Shown here piece by piece: positions 8,477 to 17,475 of a stretch of 64,000 nt of DNA (the stretch's first letter is position 1; each line of letters starts with the position of its first letter). This DNA is from Rhizobium sp. GN54 (GTDB lineage: Bacteria > Pseudomonadota > Alphaproteobacteria > Rhizobiales > Rhizobiaceae): assembly GCF_021026345.1 (NCBI RefSeq), contig NZ_JAJNCZ010000011.1:1-64000 (forward strand), read 5' to 3'. The translations under genes and the position numbers were made by a program. The notes under the pieces are model-generated. The model saw nothing but the letters and a program-made list of their open reading frames with translations, was not told the DNA's origin and searched no databases.

Positions 8477-9260
8477 CTGAGTCTCCGCTCCCAGCCCGCG
8501 ATCCGCTGAGGGCACTTAGAAAGGTCTTGAGGCGTGGTTCATGGGGTTTAGTAAGCATGCGCTCCGGAGAGCCGACCTCAAGGATCCGGCCGTCCGCCAT
8601 GAAGACAACCCGATCCGAGACATCCCGTGCAAAATTCAGTTCATGGGTCGCAACGACCATGGTGATCCCGGTTGTTGCCACCTCCTGCATAACTTTAAGG
8701 ACCTCTCCCACAAGCTCCGGGTCAAGCGCGGAGGTCGGTTCGTCAAACAACAGGACTTGCGGGTTCATGGCCATCGCCCTGGCGATCGCCACACGCTGCT
8801 GTTGGCCGCCGGAGAGTTCGGCAGGATAGGACTTAAGCTTCTGGCTGAGACCCACGCGAGCGAGGAGATCTCTCGCTGTTCCCAGTGCCTGGGCCGGGGC
8901 TTGTCCCAAGACTTCGACCGGCCCGAGAGCAACATTCTGTTCGGCAGTCAAATGGGCGAAGAGATTGAAACGTTGGAACACCATGCCAGTCGCGCGGCGC
9001 TGGAAGGCAATCTCGTGCTCGTCCAGGGGCAGGATACGCTCTCCGACAACGCGAAAGCCCGCAAGCTCGCCATTCACCCAGAGCGCGCCACTGTTGATCG
9101 ATTCCAGCTGGTTGATGCATCGCAAGAATGTGGTCTTACCCGAGCCCGAGGGACCTATGATGCAGACCACCTCCCCTTTCGCAATGTCGAGATTGATGCC
9201 CTTGAGAACCTCGAACGCTCCGAAGCTTTTCGAGAGATTTACAGCGGAAACGACGTTCAT
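8460..9260 (-). CDS. Polar amino-acid ABC importer ATPase
   Basis: This 266-residue GlnQ/HisP-type ATPase has Walker [11 protein letters not shown]-loop FQRFNLFAH, signature ELSGGQQQR, Walker [13 protein letters not shown] and switch His in ATHELNF. The ATG at 9260 overlaps the permease stop as ATGA and has a strong GGGAGGGAG site; upstream in-frame codons lie inside the permease gene. It powers import with the permease at 9257-10150 and the binding protein at 10150-10986. It is close in sequence style to the 38.3 kb ATPase in this window. Confidence 0.92.
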   Translation of the reverse strand: MNVVSAVNLSKSFGAFEVLKGINLDIAKGEVVCIIGPSGSGKTTFLRCINQLESINSGALWVNGELAGFRVVGERILPLDEHEIAFQRRATGMVFQRFNLFAHLTAEQNVALGPVEVLGQAPAQALGTARDLLARVGLSQKLKSYPAELSGGQQQRVAIARAMAMNPQVLLFDEPTSALDPELVGEVLKVMQEVATTGITMVVATHELNFARDVSDRVVFMADGRILEVGSPERMLTKPHEPRLKTFLSALSGSRAGSGDSDAQST

Positions 9261-10150
9261 AGGCTCCCTCCCCGTCTGAAGCCGCGCCCAAACCGTTTTT
9301 CCAGTTGATACTGTCCCACCGACAAAATTGATGTGACGACGAGATACCAAAACGCTGACACGAGCAGCATTTCTATGACTTTAAAGTTGTAGAAATAGAT
9401 CGACTGCATGACGAAGATTAACTCGCCGAAGCCGACGATGCTGGCAAGCGACGTGTTTTTTGTCATTCCGATAAATTCGTTGCCGAGGGGCGGAATAATG
9501 ACGCGCATCGCCTGCGGGAAGATTACTTTCCGCAAGGTCTTGCCTCTCGTCATGCCAATCGCTTTTGCCGCTTCATACTGTCCGGTATCGACCGACAGCA
9601 ACCCCGAACGAATAATCTCCGACATGTAGGCGCCGGCGTTCAGTCCAAGTCCGATCGCCGCCGCAGCGAACGGTCCCATCAGATCGACAGTTTGCCAAGA
9701 GCCCAAGCCCGGAAACCCGACGATCGGAAACACCAATGCAAGATTGTACCATAGAAGCAGCTGGAGGAGTTGTGGCGTGCCGCGAAAAAGCCAGACATAT
9801 GTCTTGCAAATCCAGCGCGTGACGGGATTGTGCGAACCGAACCCCACGGCAAGCACTACCGCAACTGACAATCCGATCATCATGGCAACGAGAGTCATCA
9901 GGATTGTGAAGCCCAGTCCGACGATGGTGATTCGTGCCAGCAGATATTCCCAGACCACGCTCCAGTCGATCTGCGCATCAGCAAAAGCTCTGAAAACGAA
10001 GATCGCAAATGCGATGGCGAGCGCGCCCAGCAATAATCGTAGCGGTCGGAACCGCCTGATACGCACAGCTTCGGCAATATCAAGGCGCGGCAACGAAGCT
10101 GGCATAGCCGCAACCGCTCCTGAACCGCGATGTTGCGTGGTCACGGCCAT
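9257..10150 (-). CDS. Polar amino-acid ABC importer permease
   Basis: This 297-residue inner-membrane protein is of the HisM/GlnP type (BPD_transp_1). The first membrane helix is at about residues 38-57, a further set spans about 78-290, and the EAA loop reads [25 protein letters not shown]. The ATG at 10150 overlaps the binding-protein stop as TGATG. A start at 10105 (MPASLPRL) is also possible. A single permease gene serves the importer, probably as a homodimer. Confidence 0.9.
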   Translation of the reverse strand: MAVTTQHRGSGAVAAMPASLPRLDIAEAVRIRRFRPLRLLLGALAIAFAIFVFRAFADAQIDWSVVWEYLLARITIVGLGFTILMTLVAMMIGLSVAVVLAVGFGSHNPVTRWICKTYVWLFRGTPQLLQLLLWYNLALVFPIVGFPGLGSWQTVDLMGPFAAAAIGLGLNAGAYMSEIIRSGLLSVDTGQYEAAKAIGMTRGKTLRKVIFPQAMRVIIPPLGNEFIGMTKNTSLASIVGFGELIFVMQSIYFYNFKVIEMLLVSAFWYLVVTSILSVGQYQLEKRFGRGFRRGGSL

Positions 10151-10986
10151 CACTCCGGATCTTTGTTAATCGTTGGCGTCGGATAAGCCGCGGTGGTTAG
10201 CTTCCACTTCTCAAGGAGCTTAGCATAGGTACCGTCTTCGAACTTTCGCTTGGTGGCCCAGAAGAAAGCGTCGCGCAGGACGGTATCATCTTTGCGGAAT
10301 GCAATGCCTTGGAAGGTCACGTGGATTGGCTCCCCGACCAGCTTCATCGCCCCCTTCTCCTGTTCGAGGATCAAGTCGATACCTTCCAGCGACTGCACCG
10401 CAGCCTGCGCCCGCCCTTGCTTCAGGTTGATAATCTGCTGACCAAGATTGTTGTCGAGAATGATCTTCAATGGCGGCTTGCCATTGTCGTCGCAGGTCTT
10501 TTGGGCCCACTTCTTCAGCTCGTCTGGCATCGAGGTGCCCAGGCTGACAGTTGCAGTATGGCCGCAAAGGTCCGACGGCTGCGAAATTGGGCCATCGGTC
10601 ATCGCGTAGATTTGCGTCCCTGATTTCAGATAATCAATGAAGTCGGCTGTGGCGCGCCGCTCCGGCAGGTCAGAGATACCGCTCATGATCAGGTCGACAC
10701 GTTTGGATATGAGCGCCGGAATCATTTGCTCGAACGCGCCATCCACCCATTCAGTCTCAAGCCCGAGCTCGGACGCGATGGCGTTGCCAAGATCGATATC
10801 GAACCCGACAAGCTCATTGGTCTTTGGGTCGCGCATCTCCATGGGCGGAAACCCGGCGTTGACGGCAATACGGACCTTCTTTGCGGTCGCTATGCGGTCG
10901 GGAACAGCTGGCTGTTCGGTGGCCCGTGCCGCACTGCCGTGGAAAAATGCCGCGCAGAGCAGCGCCGGGACCAAATACTTCTTCAT
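10150..10986 (-). CDS. Periplasmic amino-acid-type solute-binding protein (SBP family 3)
   Basis: This 278-residue family 3 binding protein has a signal peptide (residues 1-22, cleavage near ARATE). Typical motifs are VRIAVNAGFPPMEMRD, VGFDIDLGNAIASEL, RVDLIMSGISDLPERR and a late aromatic stretch, LEKWKLTT. Its start overlaps the aminotransferase stop as TAATG, showing tight coupling. It shares layout and sequence style with the 40.8 kb binding protein, so the two importers are probable paralogues. The ligand is unknown. Confidence 0.9.
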   Translation of the reverse strand: MKKYLVPALLCAAFFHGSAARATEQPAVPDRIATAKKVRIAVNAGFPPMEMRDPKTNELVGFDIDLGNAIASELGLETEWVDGAFEQMIPALISKRVDLIMSGISDLPERRATADFIDYLKSGTQIYAMTDGPISQPSDLCGHTATVSLGTSMPDELKKWAQKTCDDNGKPPLKIILDNNLGQQIINLKQGRAQAAVQSLEGIDLILEQEKGAMKLVGEPIHVTFQGIAFRKDDTVLRDAFFWATKRKFEDGTYAKLLEKWKLTTAAYPTPTINKDPE

Positions 10987-12227
10987 TATAGAACCCCCCT
11001 CTTCTGAGTTGAAATTTCTACAACCGGAACGGCAGCCGGTTGCGGCTTCTGCCTGGAGAGGCCTTCAAGCGCGACAAGCGCCGCCTCAATGCCGCCGGGT
11101 TTGCAGGCAACCCCGATGGCGCGCATGCCAAGTTCAAGACACCCCAGGGCGCCTATAAGCTGCGGCGCACCGACATGACCCATGTGTCCGATCCGAATTG
11201 CCATGCCTTCCAAGGCACCGATGCCCTCACCGAAGAGGACGCCGAACGTTTGTTTGCAGTAGTCGACAAGAGGCCGCGCCGTGCCTTCAGGCACGCGCAT
11301 GACGGTCACGGCCGCAGCCTGTTCACCGGGCGTCGACACGTTCAGTTCAACGCCTCCCGATAAGCTCCAACGACCCACCGCTGCGCGCGCCGCCTTGGCG
11401 AGCGCATCGTGGCGGGCGATTACCGTTGTTAGTCCCTCTTCCCGGATCAACTGGATTGCCGCTTGAAACCCAAACAAGAGACTGACGGGCGGCGTGCCGG
11501 AATGCCAGAAGTAATGGTCAGCGCGGTCGCGCAGCGACCAGTCCCAATAGCTCGTTCGGAGTCCGGCCATGAGGTGCGCCTTGCGCGCCTTCTGACTCAC
11601 GGCATGAAAGGCGAGCCCCGGGGGCGTCATAAGCGCCTTTTGAGAGGCCGCCACGGCAACATCGACTTTCCAGGCATCAAATTGGAAAATCGTAGACCCC
11701 AACGAGGCGATGCAGTCCACCATCAGCAGCCCGTCGTGTCCGGCGCTGTCGATAGCGCCGCGGATCGCCGGGATATCGTTGAGGACACCCGTCGCGGTGT
11801 CAACTTGCGTGGTAAGGATCGCGCGGATACTGCCATTGGTATCGGCCCGAAGCCGATCCTTTAGGGCTTCGCAGTCGACCGCTCGCCTCCAACTCCCTGG
11901 AAGAATCTCGATGCTGATTCCAAGCGTCTGCGCGGTCTCAGCCCAATGAGGTGCAAAAAGACCGGATTCAAGTGCCAGGACGCGGTCTCCACGGCTTAGC
12001 GTGTTGCAAAGCGCCGCCTCCCAGCCGCCATGACCGTTGGCGGTAAAAATATAGGGACGCTCCTTGGTGCCGAACAACTCTGAGAGACCTTGAAGGCAGT
12101 CCAGCGAAACGTCGTGCAGCGGGCCGTGATAGATATCGGTCGCAGGACGCGACAGAGCCTGAACGACGGCCCCAGGCAGTGTTGTCGGCCCTGGGATCAT
12201 CAAAAGTTCCGTTCCTGATTTCAGCAA
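10986..12227 (-). CDS. Class V PLP aminotransferase (alanine/serine/ureidoglycine-glyoxylate type)
   Basis: This is a fold-type I, class V aminotransferase of about 413 residues. MIPGPTTLP is the substrate-side N-terminus, NGHGGWEAALCN the PLP phosphate region, and Lys197 in ASQKALMTPPG the probable Schiff-base lysine. The C-terminal RIGHMGHVGAP resembles pyridoxamine-pyruvate and alanine/serine-glyoxylate enzymes, and also PucG (ureidoglycine-glyoxylate). Start choice is open: TTG 12227 has AGGAG 8 bases upstream, ATG 12200 would clip the N-terminus, and TTG 12275 is also in frame. It heads the importer-ALDH operon, suggesting transamination followed by aldehyde oxidation. Confidence 0.82.
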   Translation of the reverse strand: MLKSGTELLMIPGPTTLPGAVVQALSRPATDIYHGPLHDVSLDCLQGLSELFGTKERPYIFTANGHGGWEAALCNTLSRGDRVLALESGLFAPHWAETAQTLGISIEILPGSWRRAVDCEALKDRLRADTNGSIRAILTTQVDTATGVLNDIPAIRGAIDSAGHDGLLMVDCIASLGSTIFQFDAWKVDVAVAASQKALMTPPGLAFHAVSQKARKAHLMAGLRTSYWDWSLRDRADHYFWHSGTPPVSLLFGFQAAIQLIREEGLTTVIARHDALAKAARAAVGRWSLSGGVELNVSTPGEQAAAVTVMRVPEGTARPLVDYCKQTFGVLFGEGIGALEGMAIRIGHMGHVGAPQLIGALGCLELGMRAIGVACKPGGIEAALVALEGLSRQKPQPAAVPVVEISTQKRGVL

Positions 12228-12287
12228 CTGCTCGCTCCTCGCATCGCTCCCACTGCACTCATGTAACGTTGGCAATTAAATGTAGTC

Positions 12288-12305
12288 AACTCTATTTTTA
12301 GAGTT
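12288..12305. promoter_or_regulatory. Palindromic operator in the aminotransferase/IclR divergent promoter
   Basis: AACTCTATTTTTAGAGTT is a perfect 7-bp inverted repeat with a TTTT centre. It lies between the minus-strand aminotransferase operon and the plus-strand IclR gene. Its reverse complement matches 16 of 18 bases at 41924-41941 in the deacetylase/TetR divergent promoter. Binding by the adjacent IclR protein is the simplest guess. Confidence 0.6.
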
Positions 12306-12421
12306 AGCTATCTTTTTGTGGTGGCACCCGAACGGCCGGAATTGTGAAATTTTCGCGCATTGGCTTGAATCCAAAATCCACTAGTGCGAAGGAAGTTGTT
12401 CCTTATGGAGAACGAAGCGCA

Positions 12422-13315
12422 ATGCCTGATTCCAAAGAAGACACACGCTCCTCGGGTGCCGAGTTGCTTCATGATGGAGAGCACTGGCTGCTCCGCCCAC
12501 ATATGGCCGAGCAACCCTCGCGCAGCGGCCCGGGATTGGTACCCGCGCTGGAAAACACCATTGCCGTACTCCAGTACTTGAACGGAGCGGCGCCTCACGA
12601 AGCCTCCTTGGCGGAAATCGTCGCCGCGCTCGGCATTTCAAAAACCCACTGCCATTCCATTCTCAAGACACTGGTACATTTCGAATGGCTGAAATACGAT
12701 CAGCGTTCTAAAACCTACCGGTTGCATTCCGGCATTTTCACCAGCGCTTCCAGCCTGCTCAATTCGCCCGTCTTGGATGCGGTCCGCCGTCATCTCACCG
12801 CGCTGGTCCATCGTGTTGACATACCCTGCCTGCTGACCCAGCCGATGAACGACGGGGCTTATATTGTCATCGACAAATTCAATGGCCCCACGAGCATGGA
12901 ACTGTCCTTCCCCGTGGGTCACCGCTTCCCGCGCGACGCCTGCGCGCAAATGCGGGCTTATCTGGCGTGGCAGTCACCCGAGCGTATCGATGCCTGGTTC
13001 AGAAACTGGCAGCCAACCCGCTACACCTCGCGCAGCCCGCTAACGGAAGAAGACGTGCGGGCGGGCATAGAGGCAACCCGGCGGCGAGGTTATGCGGTCA
13101 GCAAGGGCGAATTCACCGAAGGTATCATGGCGATCGCCCTGCCCATCTTCGATCGGGACGGCGAGGTCTCCTATGTCTTCAATTGCTCCTTCATGATCGA
13201 CCGTTTCCTGCCGCTCGAGGAATCGGTCGCGCGCGAAATGCTCGTGTCACTACGCGACATTCATCGCGACACGCTGGCGCGGCCACCAGCCGCGCCAGCT
13301 TTTACCGGACCGTGA
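12422..13315 (+). CDS. IclR-family transcriptional regulator
   Basis: This 297-residue regulator has an N-terminal winged helix-turn-helix (about residues 40-110, with LAEIVAALGISKTHCHSILKTLVHFEWL) and an IclR effector domain (about 110-285, with FPVGHRFPRDACAQMRAYLAW and the late motif YAVSKGEFTEGIMAIALPIF). It is divergent from the aminotransferase-ABC-ALDH operon and probably controls it in response to a small acid or amino compound. The ATG at 12422 is preferred; an in-frame GTG at 12344 would add 26 residues of no family likeness. A strong intrinsic terminator sits inside its last codons. Confidence 0.88.
   Translation: MPDSKEDTRSSGAELLHDGEHWLLRPHMAEQPSRSGPGLVPALENTIAVLQYLNGAAPHEASLAEIVAALGISKTHCHSILKTLVHFEWLKYDQRSKTYRLHSGIFTSASSLLNSPVLDAVRRHLTALVHRVDIPCLLTQPMNDGAYIVIDKFNGPTSMELSFPVGHRFPRDACAQMRAYLAWQSPERIDAWFRNWQPTRYTSRSPLTEEDVRAGIEATRRRGYAVSKGEFTEGIMAIALPIFDRDGEVSYVFNCSFMIDRFLPLEESVAREMLVSLRDIHRDTLARPPAAPAFTGP
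13273..13303 (+). terminator. Rho-independent terminator inside the 3' end of the iclR gene
   Basis: GCTGGCGCGGC (13273-13283) and its exact complement (13289-13299) form an 11-bp GC-rich stem with a CACCA loop, followed by TTTT. It lies before the iclR stop codon at 13313-13315, so terminated transcripts would lack a stop codon. Confidence 0.75.
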
Positions 13316-13333
13316 AACACGGGTTTCCCGATG

Positions 13334-14725
13334 CTAACCGCTCGCAGCCCTGCTGGCGGGCTGGCGCATGATATAGCGACCCCGTCCAGGCGCGCCCCTG
13401 AACATTCCGTTCTCGATGATGACGTCCCCGCGTGACAGGACCGTGTGGACCCCGCCCTTGACCTGCTTGCCCTCGTACATCGTGTAGTCAACCGCCGAAT
13501 GAAGCGCATCGACGCTGAGCCGGCGCTCGACAGCCGGATCCCACACCACGATATCCGCGTCGGCCCCGATCGCGATCGTGCCCTTGGCGGGGTAGAGGCC
13601 GAACAGCTTTGCCGGCGTGGTCGAGACGAGATCGACGAAACGGCTCGGCGTCAGCAATCCGCGCACAACGCCTTGCCAGACCAGCACCATGCGCTCTTCG
13701 ATGCCCGGCGCTCCGTTGGGGATCAGGCGGAAATCGTCCCTGCCGATGTCCTTGCCACCCTTAAACATGAAAGGCCCGTGATCGGACGAGACGACCTGGA
13801 GGTCGCCACAGCTCAATGCCTCCCACAGGATATCGGGCTGGCCGGCGGTGCGCGGAGGCGGCGTGTAGATATATTTGCCGCCTTCGAAACCTGGCTGGTC
13901 GAACACTTCCTCGGTGATATGGAGGTAATGGCTGCAGGTCTCCGCCCGCACATTGACCTTGCGCGCCCGTCCGCGCCGGACTTCCTCAAGGGCTTCCGCA
14001 CAGCTGACATGAACGATATACAGCGGCGCGCCTGCGATCTCCGCCAGCGCTATCGCGCGATTGGTCGCCTCCGCCTCCACGCGCGGCGGGCGGCTGAGCG
14101 CATGATAGCGGGGCGAAAGCTTGCCCTCGGCGGCAAAGCGATCACGCAGGAATTCGACCGCATCGCCGTTTTCCGCGTGAACCATGACCACGACACCGCG
14201 CCGCGCCGCTTCGTCGAGCACCCGGATCATGGTCCCGTCATCCACCATCGTGTCGCCTTTGTAGGCCATGAACAGCTTGAAACTGGTCACGCCCTCAGCC
14301 GGCAGCGCACCCAGCTCGGACAGCGTCTTCTCCGACGGATCGGCGACGATGCTGTGGAGGGCGAAATCGATGACCGCTTTCGGATCGGCAAGCCGGCGAT
14401 GTTCGGCCAGCGAAGCAAGAAGACCCTGTCCGCGAATCTGCGGGCAGAAATTGACGATACTCGTGGTGCCCCCATGAGCAGCGGCTACGGTTCCGGTGAA
14501 AAAGTCATCCGCGGTATCGGCGAGAACGCCGGGCGTCTGCAGATGGGTGTGGACATCCACGCCCCCGGGCATGATCAGCATGCCGCGCGCATTGATGACG
14601 CGCACGTCCGGCGGCGGCTTGATCCGGTCGGCGATCGCCGTGATCTTCCCGTCCCTGGTGGCGATATCGGCGAGAAACATATCGCTAGCCGTCACCACCG
14701 TTCCATTTTGAATGACTGCGTCCAC
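13334..14725 (-). CDS. D-hydantoinase/dihydropyrimidinase-family cyclic amidohydrolase
   Basis: This 463-residue enzyme opens cyclic diamide rings (hydantoins, dihydropyrimidines or allantoin-like rings) using two metal ions. The motifs are DVHTH (His59, His61), the carboxylated-lysine segment TSFKLFMAYKG (Lys150), VHAENGD (His183), YIVHVSC and VSSDHGPF. The start is GTG 14725, backed by GGGAGG 7 bases upstream; upstream in-frame codons encode a low-complexity Arg/Pro run. It is the last gene of the minus-strand cluster that includes two SDRs, a PotABCD-type importer and an amidohydrolase. The N-carbamoyl product could pass to an M20 hydrolase such as 24389-25633. Confidence 0.9.
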   Translation of the reverse strand: MDAVIQNGTVVTASDMFLADIATRDGKITAIADRIKPPPDVRVINARGMLIMPGGVDVHTHLQTPGVLADTADDFFTGTVAAAHGGTTSIVNFCPQIRGQGLLASLAEHRRLADPKAVIDFALHSIVADPSEKTLSELGALPAEGVTSFKLFMAYKGDTMVDDGTMIRVLDEAARRGVVVMVHAENGDAVEFLRDRFAAEGKLSPRYHALSRPPRVEAEATNRAIALAEIAGAPLYIVHVSCAEALEEVRRGRARKVNVRAETCSHYLHITEEVFDQPGFEGGKYIYTPPPRTAGQPDILWEALSCGDLQVVSSDHGPFMFKGGKDIGRDDFRLIPNGAPGIEERMVLVWQGVVRGLLTPSRFVDLVSTTPAKLFGLYPAKGTIAIGADADIVVWDPAVERRLSVDALHSAVDYTMYEGKQVKGGVHTVLSRGDVIIENGMFRGAPGRGRYIMRQPASRAASG

Positions 14726-14783
14726 GCGCAAATTCCTCCCTTGCTTGGCAGTTTCAGGCGCGCCGTCGCGGCGCGTCCTGGCG

Positions 14784-15521
14784 TTATCGCGCGGTGTATC
14801 CGCCGTCGGCCACGAACGTGGCGCCGGTGACGAAGGACGCCTCACGTCCAAGAAGGAAGGCGATGACCGACGCGATCTCGGACGGGCGGGCAAGCCGCGC
14901 CATCGGAATGTTGCGCGCGGCGTCGTCGACGGTCAGGCCCAGCCGCTTCTGCTCCCGCTCCATCATCGGCGTGGCGACGCCGCCGGGCGCTACAGCATTG
15001 AAGCGCACGCCGCGAGTCGCATATTCCAGCGCCATCACCCGCACCAGGTTGATCACCCCGGCCTTGGCGGCGCCGTAGGCTGCAAGGCCTAGTTGACCGA
15101 CGGTACCGAGTTCGGAGGCTACGGCGACGAAAGAGCCGGCGCCGGTTGCTTCCAGATGCGGAGCGGTCAGCTTGCCCAGCAGATAGACAGCGCGCAGGTT
15201 AACCCGTTGCACCTTATCCCAATCGTCGGATCGCGTTTCTGTCAGCGAAGCCGTCACACTGATGCCGGCCACCGCGGCGACGGCGTTAAGCCGCCCTTCC
15301 GCCTCGATCACCTGCCGGACAGCCGCGGCCAGCGCCTCTTCGTCCGCGACGTCTACCGTAAGGCATCGCAGGTTGGCAGACGGTCCAAGGCGGGACAGCA
15401 TCGCGCCGTCCCTGTCGAGCGCATAGGTAATGTAGCCCTTTCCGAGCAGATCGGCCGCCGTGGCGGCTCCAATGCCGGAGGCTGCGCCGGTCACGAGGGC
15501 AACGGGTTTATCGATGGTCAC
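14784..15521 (-). CDS. Short-chain dehydrogenase/reductase
   Basis: This 245-residue classical SDR is an NAD(P)-dependent alcohol or keto oxidoreductase. It has TGAASGIG for the cofactor, an acidic DR after strand 2 (suggesting NAD), VAGIS, the catalytic Tyr149/Lys153 in YGAAK, and a C-terminal FVTGATFVADGGYTAR. The catalytic Ser appears as VASELGTVG. The start is GTG 15521 with GGAG 9 bases upstream. It lies 29 bases after the PotC-type permease and before the hydantoinase, in the same operon direction. The substrate is unknown. Confidence 0.9.
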   Translation of the reverse strand: MTIDKPVALVTGAASGIGAATAADLLGKGYITYALDRDGAMLSRLGPSANLRCLTVDVADEEALAAAVRQVIEAEGRLNAVAAVAGISVTASLTETRSDDWDKVQRVNLRAVYLLGKLTAPHLEATGAGSFVAVASELGTVGQLGLAAYGAAKAGVINLVRVMALEYATRGVRFNAVAPGGVATPMMEREQKRLGLTVDDAARNIPMARLARPSEIASVIAFLLGREASFVTGATFVADGGYTAR

Positions 15522-15550
15522 GGTTGTTTCTCCAGTCTTTTGCGAAAGAG

Positions 15551-16402
15551 TTATTGTCCGGCATGCGCATCGTTCTGGCCCGCGAGCATCAGGACGGTGT
15601 CGCGCCGGGATGCGCCGGTGCGGGCGAGATAGATGCCCGCGCAGGTGAAGGCGAGAATCGTGAGACAGAACATCACGGCCGAGACGGCGGCGATATCGCC
15701 CTTCAGGCCCTGCCTGACTGAGGCAAGGATATAGACGGGCAAGGTCGTACTGTTGGCCGTGCCAACGAATAGAGAGACGATCACGTCGTCGAAGGACAGC
15801 GTGAAGGCAAGAAGACCACCGACCAGAAAAGCGGGCATGAGCAGGGGAAGCGTCACGGTGAAGAAAGTGACCATGGGCGTGGCGCCCAGATCGGCCGACG
15901 CCTCCTCGATCCTGCCATCCATTCCGGAAAGCCGCGCGCGAACGATGAACGCGACGATGGCGCTGCCGAACAGCGCGTGAGATATGGCGATACGCAGGAT
16001 TCCGATCTGCAGGTCGATCTTGACGAACCAGGTCAGATAGGCGACCGCCTTCACGATCTCGGGAAAGGAAATAATCGTGAGCAACAGCAGGCTCAGTGGA
16101 TAGGCGATGACCGCCGGCCGGCGCCCGAGGATCAGGCCGCTCATTCCTCCGACGACTAGGCTGAGAAGCGTGGAAAGAACGGCGACTGTCAGGCTGGTGC
16201 GCAATGTGGCGAGAATATTGCCGTCCTCGAGAATGCGCCAGTACCAGCGCCAACCCGTAGCCTTCCACGCGATCAGATAATTGCCGGTGTTAAACGAGTA
16301 GACCAAGACCGTCACGATGGGAAGAAACAGGAAGAAGACGACGGACAGCGACCAGGCGCCAAGCAGGACGGACTTTGCCGGGAGTGTGCGGAACGTGCTC
16401 AT
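15551..16402 (-). CDS. PotC-type ABC importer permease
   Basis: This 283-residue inner-membrane permease belongs to the spermidine/putrescine (PotC) class. It has about six membrane segments and an EAA loop near DGRIEEASADLGATPMVTF. Its ATG overlaps the PotB-type permease stop as ATGA. It works with the permease at 16399-17331, the binding protein at 17476-18654 and the ATPase at 18802-19938. In rhizobia this class also carries opines, amino-acid derivatives and other cationic or amide compounds, so a polyamine substrate should not be assumed. Confidence 0.9.
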   Translation of the reverse strand: MSTFRTLPAKSVLLGAWSLSVVFFLFLPIVTVLVYSFNTGNYLIAWKATGWRWYWRILEDGNILATLRTSLTVAVLSTLLSLVVGGMSGLILGRRPAVIAYPLSLLLLTIISFPEIVKAVAYLTWFVKIDLQIGILRIAISHALFGSAIVAFIVRARLSGMDGRIEEASADLGATPMVTFFTVTLPLLMPAFLVGGLLAFTLSFDDVIVSLFVGTANSTTLPVYILASVRQGLKGDIAAVSAVMFCLTILAFTCAGIYLARTGASRRDTVLMLAGQNDAHAGQ

Positions 16403-17331
16403 CGGGTCACCCTTCTGAAGAGAGTCGGAAGCCGCTGAAGACCCGATCCAACGGCGCTCATCGCCAGGACCGCGACCACCAGAACGAAAACCAGCGAAAG
16501 CGACATGGCGGAAGCCAGAGGCCAGTTTTCTCCCTGCAGGAACTGCGAATAGATCAGTGTTCCGACCATCATGCCTTTGGCCCCGCCCATCAGCTCCGGC
16601 GTCACGTAGTCGCCGGTCATCATGATGAAGACCACGGTCATCCCGGCCATGATGCCGGGGTAAGTGAGCGGCAGCGTGATACTGAGGAAGGTTTCCCAGG
16701 GCCGGGCGTAGAGATCACGGCTGGCGTCCCGGTGCTCGCGCGAAAGGCGCTCGATCGATACATAGATCGGCAGGATCATCACCGGCAGGAAATTGTACAC
16801 CAGCCCGAGCAGCACGGCCGCCTGGGTGAAGAGAAGACCCTGGCCGGGGGCAAGCAGGTGCAGGCTCTGGAGGACGGCGGAAATATCGCCATTGGCACCA
16901 AGAAGAATGCGCCAGCCGAGCATGCGAAGCAGGTAGCTCGTCCAGAATGGCAGGATGACCAGCACGAGAAACCAGGGCTTCAGGCGTTCCGAACAGCGGG
17001 TGCTGATGAAATAGGCGACCGGGTAGCCGATCAGCAGGCACAACAGCGACCCCGCCAGCGCATTGCGCAGGCTGTCGGTAAAGACTGAACGGAAGGTGGG
17101 AGAGAAGACGCCGGCATAATTGTCGAGCGTCAGGCCTCCTGCGTCCGACAGCCCGCCATTGCTGCCCACGACATAGGGCGTCAGGCTCTGCACGGCGATC
17201 AGGACCACGGGAGCGATGAAAAAAGCGGCGTACAGCAAGAACGGCAGAAGCACTACGGCGAAGCTGAAGCCTGCCGCCTTCCGGCCTCCAAGAGTGGAGA
17301 ATGCATTTGCCTGGACCGTTATCGAGGTCAA
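16399..17331 (-). CDS. PotB-type ABC importer permease
   Basis: This permease of the spermidine/putrescine PotB class has about 310 residues. After a short cytoplasmic start it has a first membrane helix (FSFAVVLLPFLLYAAFFIAPVVLI) and about five more, with the coupling loop REHRDASRDLYARPWETF. Start choice: TTG 17331 has GGGAGG 8 bases upstream. ATG 17394 and TTG 17448 are in frame but lack a good site. A small hairpin (AACCCG/CGGGTT, 17447-17460) lies between the binding-protein stop and this gene and may lower permease levels. Confidence 0.85.
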   Translation of the reverse strand: MTSITVQANAFSTLGGRKAAGFSFAVVLLPFLLYAAFFIAPVVLIAVQSLTPYVVGSNGGLSDAGGLTLDNYAGVFSPTFRSVFTDSLRNALAGSLLCLLIGYPVAYFISTRCSERLKPWFLVLVILPFWTSYLLRMLGWRILLGANGDISAVLQSLHLLAPGQGLLFTQAAVLLGLVYNFLPVMILPIYVSIERLSREHRDASRDLYARPWETFLSITLPLTYPGIMAGMTVVFIMMTGDYVTPELMGGAKGMMVGTLIYSQFLQGENWPLASAMSLSLVFVLVVAVLAMSAVGSGLQRLPTLFRRVTR

Positions 17332-17475
17332 CTCGCGGGCCTCCCTATCTGTTTGGAAATCGACCGATGGCGGGAGTCGCCACCTGATGGGCATCCCGCG
17401 TACAGCCGAGATCGCCTGAACGCGGGTGCTGGTTGCGTGTCCAATCAACCCGAACGGGTTCCTGCTGACGGGGCT

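Noticed and set aside
13445-14830. 461-codon plus-strand open frame opposite the hydantoinase
   Set aside because: Arg/His/Asp-rich shadow of the hydantoinase; no motif or ribosome site.
17327-17334. Another GTCAACTC as in the 12.3/41.9/42.6 kb sites
   Set aside because: It falls at the PotB-type start codon with no palindromic context, so it is taken as chance.
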